Shown here one piece after another: positions 52,111-63,720 of a DNA stretch of 64,000 nucleotides. How positions within the stretch are numbered: position 1 is the stretch's first letter; the number at the start of each line of letters is the position of its first letter. The translations under genes and the position numbers were made by a program. The notes under the pieces are model-generated. The model had not been told where the DNA came from. It saw nothing but the letters and a program-made list of their open reading frames with translations, and ran no database searches. The DNA is taken from positions 79,349,001 through 79,413,000 of the forward strand of contig CM059587.1 of NCBI GenBank assembly GCA_030407085.1, in the 5' to 3' direction. The stretch is from Trichopria drosophilae. Its lineage: Eukaryota > Arthropoda > Insecta > Hymenoptera > Diapriidae.

Positions 52111-52806
52111 TTGTTTTTCTTACACAAACAACATTCTTAGTAACTTTGACTTTTTAACTACTTTACACAGTTTTAAGTGCCTTCGACTATATATACTATT
52201 TCTTGAATTACGTCAACTACTCTAATCTAGATAAATGATCTATGGCATCTTATTGAATTTCCTTTAGGTTCTGATGAGGTAACGAAAGGATGAGTTTAAT
52301 AAGGAGTACTCAATAACTGCCAGGCCCCGATTAACATTTAGTCTTGTAAAGATTATTGCATGGAGTTCATAACAATCTCGAAGTAAAGAATAGAGTAACA
52401 CATTTGACTTATTCCCCATTTCTTACCCCGAAGCGTGTAGATTATTCTACCACTTTGTTAAGGGTTTTTTTTTGAAGGGTAAACGAAACTACTTTTTTAT
52501 CTCCGTCTTCTATGTACATTTTCTTATGTCAAAATCGAATAAGCCTGCGCAATATAACTGATTTGCTTCCGCAAGCATAATATACGACGCTTGCTAGAAT
52601 GAAGAGCACCTTTTAATTAAGTGGACTTTTCCACTGTTTGTCAAATATTTGCTTAGTTTTTACATTAATAAAGTTAGAGAATATTAGGTTTTATAAAAGA
52701 AATAATTTAATTAAGTAAACAATTGATTGGACATGAAGTCATTATTTTAGTCTGAAACGAGATTGTTCACTAATGCTAAAATACTTATTGATATTTCTGG
52801 ACCAGC
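52111..52806. other. No gene seen
   Basis: AT-rich DNA with no recognisable feature. Confidence 0.4.
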
Positions 52807-52920
52807 TGTCACATAATGTGCGGAAGTGACAGTAAGAATATATACCTATATAGTTCTTTTATTCGCTATTATCATACAGTTGTGTCTCATGAACACAGAA
52901 ATAAAGACATAAATCCGAAT
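52807..52920 (+). mobile_element. Possible LTR-like fragment
   Basis: It begins with the palindromic TGTCACATAATGTG and gtgaca, has a TATATA stretch at about 52838-52851 and an AATAAA at about 52900, and is followed by TGGTGGAGTAGCAC, which could be a degraded primer site. No second LTR and no coding region was found. This is a weak call based on order of signals only. Confidence 0.25.
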
Positions 52921-53160
52921 TGGTGGAGTAGCACGATCTGCGCTTAGGTGCAACAAACGCGAGAATGGGAAAACTGCGTTCAGTCTCTAGAGGCTGTCGA
53001 GCAGCGCGGTGCTAAAAATTTTTCCTGTTTTACATCATCCAGAGAATGGCGTAAAACCGCATGCAAAAGAGAAAAAAAAACCACTTGCTACCCACTGTCC
53101 CTTAAGTGCAGTTTGTATCGCGTACTAAATTTGATTAGTTTGCTTGTTCGCTTTTAATTT

Positions 53161-54660
53161 TGAGCAGATAATTTCTCATTGCGAAACAATAAATTGCGAA
53201 TTAATAAATTAAAAATATTAATTATTTGATTCGTTCAATATTGTTTACTTACTGTTTATTTCCATAATTAATGTTATATTTGATAAGATTTGTTGGTTAT
53301 AACGATTTTCAAAAATGTTTAGTATTGATGAGAGTACAGAAATTTTATTATTCAATGTTCCCTGAGGTAAACATGCTTACAAAACTAAATAATTTTTAAT
53401 AATTAATTGGAAATTTCAAATCCTTCAAAGAGTATGTTAGATAAATGTGTAATCTTAATCATACAAATTAGTTTTTTCTTTTTTTTTTGTTTGAAAGTCC
53501 AACGAAATTCCGGTTTTAATAAAATTAGTATTTGTCTTGTACCCTGATTTGCTTATTTTTCTAATATTTCCGATTGGGCATTTATTCCATTGAATATCAA
53601 CTAAGTTCCAAAAGACCAGAATATTGAAAATGCATAATGTGGACAAATAGTGTAAATTAGATATAACATTTTTGAAAAACCGATGACCCGTTTCTTTATA
53701 AATCAGGTGAATTTAAAACTGAAACCTACTAGATTATGACTATATGATAACATCTCTATTTTTGTTCAATAACGATTAGTGTATACAATATTGAAAAATT
53801 GTTTACTGAAAAATGTCGCGAGAAAAGTTTCTGAACGATTTGAATTGTTTGCTCTATTATTGACCAAGGCAAATGAGTTGGCAACATTGGTTCGTCAATA
53901 TTTTCTTTCGTATTTCTGAACAACATACTGCACCGCCTTACATATTGCAACCTGCTGCTGGGTAATATAACCGCGCAATTGACCAAACAGCAATTCTACC
54001 TCAAACCTTAATACACGTTCTATTTACATGGAGAAAACGCTAAAACAATGCGACCGTATTGATCTGCTTTGTCTGTTTCTTCATTAAAATGGGGTCAAAA
54101 CATTTATAAAATTATTCAGTTATGTATTTTTAATAATCTTGCAATAATCTTGACATTTAATATTGATTGTGATCGATATGTAATTAAAATGTAAATAAAT
54201 ATTAAAATAAGAACGACTAATGATTTATTATTTCAATGATTGCAGATAAACATTATTCGTTGAACAAAACTTTATCTTCGTGTGTAAACTCGCATTCTTG
54301 CGTACAGGAATGTAGATTCCTGATAGATGAATAACATATTCAGAAATTTATATTGTTTTTTTCATAACCTATCATTACAAATAAAATAATGTAGGTTTAA
54401 AATATTTAAGCATACGTTATAGCTCACAATTTTATTAATATTCTATTTTTACTATAAAAGTAAATTTTGAACAAAACGGCTCTACCGATTTTTAAAATTT
54501 TTTAATGGAAATAGTCAGGAGGGTCACCAATACCAGAATCAACAAGAAAATGATATTTCGGAAGACTTTTTATTTAAAATTTATATTAAAAAAAAAAATT
54601 AAGCCTATCGTGATATCTTTGAATATGATATTTATAAAGTGGTTTTTATTTATTAAGTAT
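53161..54660. other. No gene seen
   Basis: AT-rich DNA. A minus-strand frame at 53756-53986 with somewhat gene-like composition has no recognisable domain and is broken upstream by stops. Confidence 0.4.
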
Positions 54661-54747
54661 CCCGCATAGAAATTTATTAAGGCCCTAAACAGGGCCTGAC
54701 CAAAGTGTTACGGGTCTGATCGGGGCCTTAGGAAATTTTTACTCCGG
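54661..54747. mobile_element. 87-bp near-palindromic element, copy 2
   Basis: Runs from CCCGCATAGAAATTTATT to the complement of CCGGAGTAAAAATTTCC and holds agggcctgacc and ctgatcggggcc in the middle. It has the same length as the copy at 61670. The flanks (AT and TA) do not give a clean duplication. Confidence 0.8.
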
Positions 54748-55059
54748 TAAAAATGTGTTTTCTACAGATATAAATTAAAAAAAAAGTTTTGTGTTTGTTA
54801 CAAAGAAAACTCCTTTCACTCCATTATACTTATTTCATACCTTTATATATACGGTTTCAAAATTGAAAAATACCTACTGATCATTAATTTTATTATATTG
54901 CACTCCCAATTATAATTAGTATGAACTAAAGAAATATAAACTCGAAACAATTCTTAAATTGAGAAAGGTGAAAATAATGATGAAATAACAAGGAAAGTAT
55001 TGAGAATTAATGGAATAACTTTTACTGACAAAGGCTCTAACATTATCTTTGTTTTATCA
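54748..55059. other. No gene seen
   Basis: AT-rich DNA with no recognisable feature. Confidence 0.4.
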
Positions 55060-55450
55060 TATCTTTAACAATGGCCGAGGGTGAAAATATAAAACGGTTG
55101 GAAAAACTGGACGCCAAGAGGCACTAAGATCGAAGAAAAGCGTCGGCGATGAATAGAAGAGAAAAAACACCGAGCTTCGAGGGCTCGCAAATCTATAGAA
55201 CAATTAATTACCAGTCCATTATAGAAACAAGCCGGCAGCCATTCAGCGTAATATTCCGAATCGGCAAAAAGAAATCTGCCAATAACGACCCTCCATTCGT
55301 GCGATCGCTCGGCATTGAAGCGAAATCGCGAGTAGTTATACCTACCGACGGATCGTGAAAATAGAAAAGTGAAGTGGACGTATAATCGATTTACGAACGT
55401 AATATCAAGACAGAAAAGCTCGAAGCTTCGTAGGTCTTCCATGATTGGCA
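55060..55450. promoter_or_regulatory. CpG-rich island, candidate regulatory element
   Basis: About 390 bp with many CpGs (gcgtcggcgatgaat, gtgcgatcgctcggc, taccgacggatcgtg). Two frames overlap on opposite strands (125 and 69 codons), neither with a domain. No consistent splice pair frames them. Confidence 0.35.
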
Positions 55451-55795
55451 GGAGACTAGCTGCTACTCCATAGTATATAGACAGTGGGGGTTCTGGACGT
55501 CTCTGTTTGTTTGGTTTTCTTTGTTAAATTTTAAAATGGGAAGACTTGTCCAAACTTTTAACAGATGTTCAGGACTTATATAATGATGGACTGAAACTAA
55601 TTCGTTCTTAAATTAAATAAGTACAATTTTGTATTGTTGAGAAATTTGAGAAAAATTATGAAAGGTTTCCTGGCATCATAAATATACAAAGTGGTCCTCA
55701 AGTCGAGGACTTTTCGTGGTTATTCAGCGAATGATCCATATGCATTTTATAGATTTCGACATTTTTATATTCTTCCTATCCTGGCAAAATTATGA

Positions 55796-55870
55796 ATAAT
55801 GGTTGGATCACTAATTGTCGACCCGTTCGAATTCCGGGGTCAATGCCCCTAGTTTATTTTCTACCAGATG
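55796..55870 (+). repeat. tRNA-like box B fragment, possible SINE
   Basis: The stretch cgacccgttcgaattccggg holds a good box B with a short complementary T-arm stem. The upstream tggttggatca is a poor box A and lies too close. It could be a truncated SINE. Confidence 0.25.
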
Positions 55871-56289
55871 ATATGGGTTCCCATAAAAATCCATTTCCCT
55901 CGAAACTGAACGTCAATGTCCAGGATTAGGTCAACATTAATAGGTCACAAATGCAGTTTTCGGAAGTTATTTTGCTAGCTTCATACTTTAGATTTCACTT
56001 GGTCCTAAATGACCACCGGCCGAAAGCTTCATTCCTGCTGAAATATTACGATTTTTGCAACTTCTGCCGAATTCGGAAGTTTGGTTGTTATAAATTTGAC
56101 AAAATGAGTTTGGTCCAAGATCCAGCTCACATAACTTCATATTAGGAGCTGCATAGACGTTTTCGGTAACTGGAAATATTTCAATAGATCGTGTTCTGTA
56201 TTCTAAGCCGATCTTTTTCTGGAAAGTCCTATATTTTTCAGGAGATATACAATATCGAACCGAGAATGTCGTTTCGAGAATTAAAAATT
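55871..56289. other. No gene seen
   Basis: Mixed composition. Frame 55951-56145 has no domain. The phrase gccgaattcggaagtttgg is weakly like the satellite-family box. Confidence 0.35.
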
Positions 56290-56660
56290 TAAAGGGTGAA
56301 ATATCGGAGCACTTTTCTCGAGGACGACGTTTCTTTCGGGCTTTGGTCCTATCTACGTCGCTTGGCTGCTCGGTTATTGCTCAGGGTCGAAGGTGCATCT
56401 CGCATAAAGGTGGTGAGAAATCAAGATTACGCAGAGTGCCTTCGTAGGTCGCTCGTGCCCATGGCGTTGCGATCGAGAGCGAGAAATACCGTTGGATGAC
56501 TCGCGGTGTCGTTTGCGCCCGCTTACTGGAGGCTTTATTCTTCTTAGACCAGCGAACGACGCGATTTCACCTTAATGTTCTCTGCTAGACGATCTTAGAG
56601 ACGTGCGATTCTTGCAACGAGCAGATTACGTATAGCTTCGTTTATGATTATGTTGCCACG
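56290..56660. promoter_or_regulatory. CpG-rich island, candidate regulatory element
   Basis: About 370 bp with dispersed CpGs (ctcgaggacgacgtttctt, gatcgagagcgagaaatacc, gacgcgatttcacc). No coding sequence is recognised. Confidence 0.35.
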
Positions 56661-57199
56661 ATTATGATAATGATTATTGTCATTTGCGTTCATTCTCATT
56701 ACATACTTTCTAAAGATTAAAAGTTTTAATTCTATTCATTGGTCAACTATTGGAATTGAGATTTTTTCATTAATTTTTGTGCTGCGTTCGATAAAATTCT
56801 TGCACTGGTTGTAATAATTCACAAGTATCACTGATTTCTTCATCGGAGCTATTGTGATCTGATACTGAGGAACTGCATCGATCATTGTCATCGTCATTGC
56901 TTCTTGCACATCATCTGACGTAAAGTAGCCACTTAGAAGTCGTTCCGAGAGTAGAGCAGCTAATTTTACTCTCTAACAACACAAATGTAGAAAAAGGAGA
57001 TTGGTTAATTAGTCGAGGATTGCAGATCATTGGATGACTTACTGAACATTTCCGATTAGCCAGCAGACTTTAATAAAGAATGTAGCAAGGAATGTCAACA
57101 ATGAGGCTCACTGACTATCGAAATGATCTCAGATGATTTAATCTTCAATTTCTAACTAATGTTAACGATCGTATATCTAACTCGTATAACGCAATAAGC

Positions 57200-57490
57200 T
57201 CTTTCGAAGCTCACCAGAATCTTATTACTCACAGTGGGAGCTTCGTTTGTGGTAACCATAAAAGTAACATGAAGCTCCCTCGAAGCTTCTATGTCCGCTT
57301 TTCTGAACACTACAATAGTTCTCTGGAAGCTCTCTGGAAGCTCCCTGGAAGCCCTCTGGAAGTTCCGTTCCTACATAACTTCTTCGGAAACTTTCTGGAA
57401 GCTTCCATTGAACTGGTGAGCGACCTCTTCAAGATTAATTAATGTCCATTCTAATATCTGGGAAGCTCACTTGGAGCTTCGTGGGACCTC
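57200..57490. repeat. GGAAGCTC-rich minisatellite-like tract
   Basis: A core at 57319-57366 has four adjacent units of tctggaagctc type (period 10-13 bp). Looser copies (gaagctccc, ggaagcttcc, gggagcttcg) occur over the surrounding 290 bp on both strands, since AGCT is self-complementary. Confidence 0.7.
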
Positions 57491-57642
57491 ACCACGAGGA
57501 TTGTCAACGGAAAAAATTAATTTGATTTGACTATACATGTATATACTATAGATATCATTTATAAACACATACCATATTACTTTTGACTTAAATTACTTCG
57601 ACCCAGACTAAGTCTTTAGTTGATTTTAGATATTTGTAATTA

Positions 57643-57900
57643 CCTTCAGAAAAAAAGTAGTTGAAATGACTATTTTTTACTATGAATCCTAGTGTGAAAT
57701 GAGGACTAGATATGATAATAGTTAAAATAACTATTCTGAAATAGTAAAGTTTAACTATTGTTTCATGATCCAAAATGCTACTTGTCATAATAGACAAATA
57801 GACTCAACTATTTTTAAATAGTCATTTCAGAAAATGACTACCTTCACTGAGAGAAATTGTATAAGAAATTGTCATTAAAAATATGTAAAGGAGTCAATAC
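57643..57900 (+). mobile_element. CACTGAG-family element, left part
   Basis: Begins ccttcagaaaaaaagtag and contains tagtgtgaaatgaggacta and an internal tcactgagagaaattgt. It is the inverse of 33951-34202. Non-coding. Confidence 0.8.
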
Positions 57901-58034
57901 ATAATGCATGTTGTGGTCCTTCTTATGATCAAATGAAAATCCACTTTAATAACGGGAGCCACGGGCTCGAAGAAAAATAGCTGCGAACGCCGCGTCGCCG
58001 CCTGGCGGCATCAAAACACACGGAGTGTGGCAGT
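57901..58034. other. Short GC-richer insert between element halves
   Basis: Contains gggagccacgggctcg and cgccgcgtcgccgcctggcg, very unlike the AT-rich element on either side. It may be an unrelated insertion or the element's core. Confidence 0.4.
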
Positions 58035-58344
58035 CTTTACTATGGATTTATACAGTAAATATAAACTTTAACTATGAATAATAGTAAATGTAAAGATTTA
58101 CTACGAGACATAGTGTGAAATGAGGCCTACACTAGATTATGGTTATTTTAACTATATTTGTCATATATATTTAAATCCTTCTACACAATTGATTTTTTAA
58201 CTATGAGGAGATAGTTGGTATAACGAAATTATAATAAAATCGACTATGAAAGTGGTAAATTTAACTATTTTTTATAGCAGTTTTAACTACATTTTTTCCA
58301 ACTACGTGATATAGTCAATTTAACCATAGATTTCTTTCCCAGTG
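58035..58344 (+). mobile_element. CACTGAG-family element, right part
   Basis: 58138-58344 matches 26970-27170 (atagttgattttttaact-type phrases) and ends with the complement of CACTGGGAAAGAAA. Its inner part repeats, in inverse orientation, the atagtgtgaaatgagg phrase of the left part. 57643-58344 may therefore be one full element of about 700 bp with long inverted repeats. Confidence 0.75.
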
Positions 58345-59099
58345 TCTAATGGTCGTACTTTGGTGAAGATAAGTTTCTCTTTAATGCAAAGACTAAAAGC
58401 TCTAGATCACAAATTATATTTCCATTTAACAATTGATAGTTAAGGATAGTCCTTACCACTTTATTGTCATTTTAATGCCGATATTTAGTAGGTAGTCTTG
58501 AAGGTATTATTTAGGTACCTAAAGTTCAAATTTCCACTGGCGAACATTTGGCTAGTGAACCAGTGTGGTCGTTGAAAATTAATACACTTGTTGTTGGGAC
58601 AGTAATGGTAATCGATATTGGATGTTTGTTATTAAACATTTCTATAAACAAGGGTCGAGTTTCGTATAATATAAAACTTTCATGATCACATGATTAATAT
58701 TTCGTACATTGAAAACTTTACTGATTGTCTTGTCAATAACAATACCATTTCGAGCAATTGGTATATGTTTAAATTCGCGTTTCAAATATGTAGTTATATG
58801 GTCATTATATTCAAAATACATTAGTGTGATACAAAATCAACTTTTCTTTATCTTCCATCAAAACACAAAATACAATCCATTAAAAACTAAAGTAGATTAT
58901 AATGTTACTATGTATGCAGCAGATCTTGCTAAAGAGATTTGCATTATTATTATCTAACCGCGGTGAATTTGCTTCAGATTAAAAGCATTATAATGATGTA
59001 GATGCAAAAAAATGTTAAGTCACTGATTTAAACATGGTACTTCCCTGTTCGAGAGCACTATCTACGACGATAACTTTTAATTCGTTGAAAAACCAGCAA
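58345..59099. other. No gene seen
   Basis: AT-rich DNA with no recognisable feature. Confidence 0.4.
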
Positions 59100-59500
59100 G
59101 TAATAACAACACTTTAAAGGCAGACGACACGTTCCACGTATTTGGCTTTCGCTAATGGCCTGGTGAAATTTCTTTTTGTCGTAATTTGCATGCACGATGA
59201 GCTACTTGAAGCCATCCGATGGTGTATTCTTTATTACAGCTTTACCTCATTTCGATTCACTCGTTAGCGAGTCGGCTCGAGAGCACTCCACCGCGAATAA
59301 TGGAACTTGATAAACCCCCGCGGGATGGGTCGAAGCGCGAATGGCCATAGGCTGCAGAAGAGCTAAAATTAACGCGGTTATTGGGTAGGATGAAGCCCTA
59401 GTGTCCAAGACCGTAAAATCTTTCACCAAGACTCGAAATCCCCTTTTATTCTGGAATAAAAGAGGAGGGAAGCTTCGAGGAGAAGGACCCAAATGACGAC
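59100..59500. promoter_or_regulatory. CpG-rich island, candidate regulatory element
   Basis: Includes cgttagcgagtcggctcgag, cccccgcgggatgggtcgaa and an inverted ccccttttattct/ggaataaaagagg pair. No domain-bearing frame. Confidence 0.35.
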
Positions 59501-60059
59501 TTCACCGAACAGATTAGGTACATTCTATTCACGACTAATCCATAAACCATTTATCTTTTACTGAATTGGTCTCGTTGAGACTTTGATTTGACTTCCGTTT
59601 CAAGCTTTATATCCAAGTAACTTTGATGTCAACTTCAGCCACGTTTTTATTAGCGTTGTCAATTAGAATCCATCTTCCATCTTATGAAGGAAATAAAATG
59701 TAACTTCTGCCAACGGAATTTATACTATTTTTATACGAAATGTAATTATGAAACTTCCACTTTATATCCAAGGAATAATAGGAATTGTATGTTACGTGAC
59801 AGGTGATGAAGGTTAGATCAAGAATTTTCATTATGTAAAAGATCCCTTTTGACATATTGTTGTAATTAAAGTGGATGGCACCATGAGAGTTCACAGACTG
59901 AAGCTGTGAAAGTGAATGGTAATCGATATTGTAATCAAAGATGACTGCGGGGACGTAACAATGACATCTTATTTCTTGAGATGAAAACTTTCAGAATGAC
60001 ACTTTCGGAAACAAAGTACGTCATAAAAAATATAGGTGCCACTTAAGACTACTTTAAGA
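59501..60059. other. No gene seen
   Basis: AT-rich DNA. The phrase gaatggtaatcgatattg at about 59913 also occurs at 58602 (gtaatggtaatcgatattgg), a short shared word of uncertain meaning. Confidence 0.35.
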
Positions 60060-60730
60060 TGACGCCTGAATGTGTCCTTTCATTTCATTTCCATTTATTA
60101 GAGGAGCAAACGCTGAAAAATCTTACCGTCGGGCAATCCACCAATGCAGTAAAAGCGAATTCCCTGGCATACAATTTTCGCGAAAGTCCGAACAATCAGC
60201 GTAAAAGGACTGAAAATCAGTCGCCAGCTTTGTCTTGCTTTTATTGTTTCTTTTCCACTCACAAAATTCTTGTAAGCTCCTTTCGTCCGGTTATAACGAG
60301 GTGGTCGGAGCTACAAATCTTCCAGGAAGGAAATGTCGTATTTTGGCGTGACGAAAACTTTTCCGATACAGCTTCGTCTCTTCCTTATTTTTCCTTTATT
60401 TTAATCAATCGGTCTGTCCAAGACATAGATAGATTTCGAGGGCGGGACACTTCATCCCCCACCATTTCCTTGAAAGTTCACATCGAACTCACGGGCGGTT
60501 ACTCGATTCGTGCCATCGCGATAGCCGCAATATCGCCAGGAACTTCCGCTTGACTGAAGAAGTACCTTAACGACTCTTTTACCGCCACTCCTTCGTCACT
60601 GTCGGGATGCAATCGTTTTAAGCGCTTCGCCTTAAGCTGTTTGACGAAAATGTAGAGAGGTGGAAAATGTCAACCGGGCGGCTTTAATAGCGACCGATGA
60701 AATACCAAGGGGAATTGGGAGGTATCTGTA
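60060..60730. promoter_or_regulatory. CpG-rich island, candidate regulatory element
   Basis: About 670 bp. A 164-codon plus-strand frame (60059-60553) spans most of it, but its product has no recognisable domain, signal peptide or family motif. I treat it as a chance frame in CpG-rich DNA, though a lineage-specific exon cannot be excluded. Confidence 0.35.
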
Positions 60731-61306
60731 AGCTCATCGATTCGGGATTACTTTAAAACACGATTATTATCCCGCTTAGAAATATCAGATCATTAAATTT
60801 GAATACTGTAAAATTAGAAGCAATCTAAAGCTCGTCCTAAAACATGTATTATGTACCCCATTTATTGAACTGCGAAAATGTTAAGAGTAAATAAACATTT
60901 GAGAATTGGCGTTATCTTGGTCGCCAACATTCGTTGTTATTACGCAGATAACCGACACGAGTTCCATAATCTTAAAGTACTACTGCACGACCGTGTTAGT
61001 ATAATCCTTTGGAGGGTTCGATCCGATCCCTACTGCGATTGGCAAATATTGCGATATTGGACATATACTGGAACGAATCCTCAAGTTCAGAATATCAGAT
61101 AGTATTGTGGTGAATCGGACTGCTCCATTTTCGAAAGTATTTTGTAAATCACCCAATGTTGGGTTGTTACATTCAGAATATAAAAGAAGATCTTCTAGTT
61201 TTGAATAATGATGGGATTTCCGAAAGTATCAGCACAGATTTTATAAAGATACTTTATGTTATGATTTAGATTAATATCTTTTGAAACAGACTTTTCCTCT
61301 CTTTTA
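60731..61306. other. No gene seen
   Basis: AT-rich DNA with no recognisable feature. Confidence 0.4.
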
Positions 61307-61809
61307 AAAGGAGGATACCCACGGGTATCGGTGGTTTGTGTCCTGGAGATGGAACCTCCCTAATTCGTATATTTGGTTAGGGTATGATGGGAGGTAGCAC
61401 CCCATACCGAATTCGATGGCCCAATCATACCGGAAGTTCGAGAAAATCGCTGTAGAAATTGCGGATTATACATAAAAAATGCAGGAACCTAACTAGTAAC
61501 AGTACACACAACACACGGTGCGGCATATTACTATTTACGTTACTGCACTTTCTATGTAGAATCCATGACTTCTGCAGCGATTTTCTCGAGCTTCTGCTAT
61601 GATTGGGCCATCGAATGTGGTAGGGATATTACCTCCCATCATATCCTAATCGAATATGCCAATTAGGGACCCGAGCAGAAATTTATTCAGGCCCTGATCA
61701 GGGTATAACGCTTTTGGTCAGGCCCCGATCAGGGCCATAATAAATTTCTACTCGGGGAGGTTCAATCTCCAGGGCACAAAACCGCCTATACCCGTCGGCA
61801 TCCTCCTTT
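61307..61809. mobile_element. Inverted-repeat element, one arm interrupted by an insertion
   Basis: The left arm (61307-61461) begins aaaggaggatacccacggg. The right arm (61563-61809) is its complement, with shared phrases gatgggaggta, tcgatggcccaatcat and cgagaaaatcgctg. The left arm runs unbroken through gaacctccctaatt, while the right arm carries the 87-bp element at that point. Apart from the insert the arms are about 155-158 bp. The spacer is about 100 bp. Non-coding foldback-type element. Confidence 0.85.
61670..61756. mobile_element. 87-bp near-palindromic element, copy 3 (best preserved)
   Basis: Termini CCCGAGCAGAAATTTATT and the complement of CCCGAGTAGAAATTTATT, with inner caggccctgatcaggg-type repeats and a short asymmetric centre (tataacgcttttggt). 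Flanked by GA on both sides (61668-61669 and 61757-61758). Comparison with the uninterrupted left arm of the host element shows that exactly one GA is present in the empty site. This is direct evidence of insertion with a 2-bp target duplication. No coding capacity. Confidence 0.88.
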
Positions 61810-62149
61810 GTTGTCAATAAAAATTTATTAGAGCATTTTCAACGAATAATTAAAGCCTTTTTTAGGAGTAAATTTGTTCATACGAGATATGTTCCTCCAT
61901 GTAATCTCCCTGAGCGCGAAGTAATCAAATAAAAATGAATTTCAAAATTCTAACAGCATTCGTAACTCGATTATGCTATAATTTGCTTCAATTCTCAATT
62001 AATAACGTTTCTCTGCCCCTCTTGTTAAAAAATTGCATGAATATTGTTGACATTTCACACATAAATAGAATTTTTAATTGCCCTCAGCACGTACGTCCCA
62101 ATTGTCGAAATGACCTGTACATCGCAATCTATATGTAAATTCCGTTTTT
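61810..62149. other. No gene seen
   Basis: AT-rich DNA with no recognisable feature. Confidence 0.4.
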
Positions 62150-62640
62150 GCCGGAACCGATATTTCTTCCCGTAGAGCGTTAAATCAAGCAGAGCGACAA
62201 TTTTTGTCACAATGGGCTCGTTATTCAATAATGCGAAAGCAGTTTTCGCTTTTTTGCCGATGGTGCATACTATAAAATAAGGGAATTTCTTCAATTGTAC
62301 ACCGACACGGGCCGGCGAGTCTCTCTAGAATTGGCTTTCGATGAAATTATCTCAGTGGCCGGCATGGAAACCCGCTGTTTCTCATGCGCTGGGAAAAAAT
62401 CGTCATTTTCTGGCTCCGTGAACTGCAAAAAGCCGTATCTCGCGCGGACTGGCCGCTGCTGCAGCCTCCGTATCCGAGTAACCGGAACGTATTCGTAAAA
62501 TTACATCCGGCATCGCCTCTAACGCCTTTTCTTTTTTCAACCGTTCTCCGCCGCGTTCGTCGTGATGAGAAACGACCCGAACTTCCACCAGGGAATTATA
62601 CGTGGTTATCTTATCCTCAAATTCCTTCAGATACAAAGCT
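62150..62640. promoter_or_regulatory. CpG-rich island, candidate regulatory element
   Basis: Includes gacacgggccggcgagtc, ctcgcgcggactggccgctg and ctccgccgcgttcgtcgtg. Overlapping frames on both strands lack domains. Confidence 0.35.
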
Positions 62641-63229
62641 CCACTTTAAAAATTCTGATCGTGTTGCTTTATAGTGATGCTAAAAAAATTTAAATATCAC
62701 AAAAATGATGGCAAAAAAAATACATGAACCTAACAAAACCTAATCATGTCACTTATACCAACAAAAGCTACTTTAAAAACATAATTAATCGGGTTTAAGA
62801 ACATTTGAATAGTATATTGTATGTCTAGGGCGCAAAGGAAGGTATTGGAGACCGGTACCATGATGGACGAAAGGGAGGGTGTCCTGACTACGAGGAGCTT
62901 ATTTCCGATTCCTTCATCTTCGCCCATGATATACACAATATTTTTTGCCCAACCTGTACATAAAAAACTAGCCCCCCCGTAAGGCTACAGTTTCGATATT
63001 GGGTGAGTCCAAGGTATTTCAATTTGCTTTCTTTTGGCCAAATTTTCAAAGACAAAGTGAAGAAAATCTCGCTGGAGCCATGCTATATCGAAATTTGGGC
63101 CTTTCGTTTTGTTGATTATCGGAACTTTGTTCCCTGGCCAAAAAACTACGCCTTTATAATGTCCGTGAAGTACACGGCGGGTGCGAAATCATGAAAAAGG
63201 AGAAGCGGGCGCAAAAATGTGAAAAGCGC
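62641..63229. other. Mixed-composition stretch, nothing identified
   Basis: 62822-62936 on the minus strand and 63003-63194 on the plus strand have gene-like composition but no domain I recognise. They could be decayed transposon coding DNA. Confidence 0.3.
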
Positions 63230-63720
63230 CCTGTGAAGCGCATTTGTCATGAAAATGCGACTTGATCGAACAATTCTGAGGTTAACATTATCTTTTGCAT
63301 GACCAAATGCGTAAATGTTAATGCCTTGGTTAAAAAAATATTTACTTTTGTTGTAAAAAATTCAAAATATTGCATTTTCTATAATATTCAACTCCATTTT
63401 GTTGCAAAAATGCGACGTAATTGGAAAATATAGAGCGCACCATCGTTTACAGCAGTAACAAATGCTTAGAAAATGGCCCACAGTTTGCTAATAAATATTT
63501 TTTGTTTTAAAAAAAAAGTCCACAATATCGTCAAAGATACGTTATACACATTTAATCTCCCTTTTTGTGCAAATGCTCGAGATTTTTGAACTCATCATTG
63601 TTCAGAATAGTACAAAATCAGATAAAGATGATACTACACTTGTAAGGAACATCTTTTCGTTTGTTCCAAAAAAATCGAAATATTGCCGAAAACGCAAATT
63701 TTCTTAAATTTAAACCATTA
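63230..63720 (+). repeat. Strongly diverged ~150 bp tandem repeat
   Basis: A pattern of aatattt(t), a run of A with a following atattg/atatcg word, and then a ttgcaaaaatgcg- or tgcaaatgctcg-type word recurs with starts near 63340, 63490 and 63645. Identity is low and the boundaries are uncertain. Confidence 0.4.

Noticed and set aside
55065..55442. 125-codon minus-strand frame
   Set aside because: No motif and opposed by another open frame on the plus strand; typical of a CpG-rich island.
60059..60553. 164-codon plus-strand frame
   Set aside because: No domain, signal peptide or family motif; it lies in CpG-rich DNA where stop codons are rarer.
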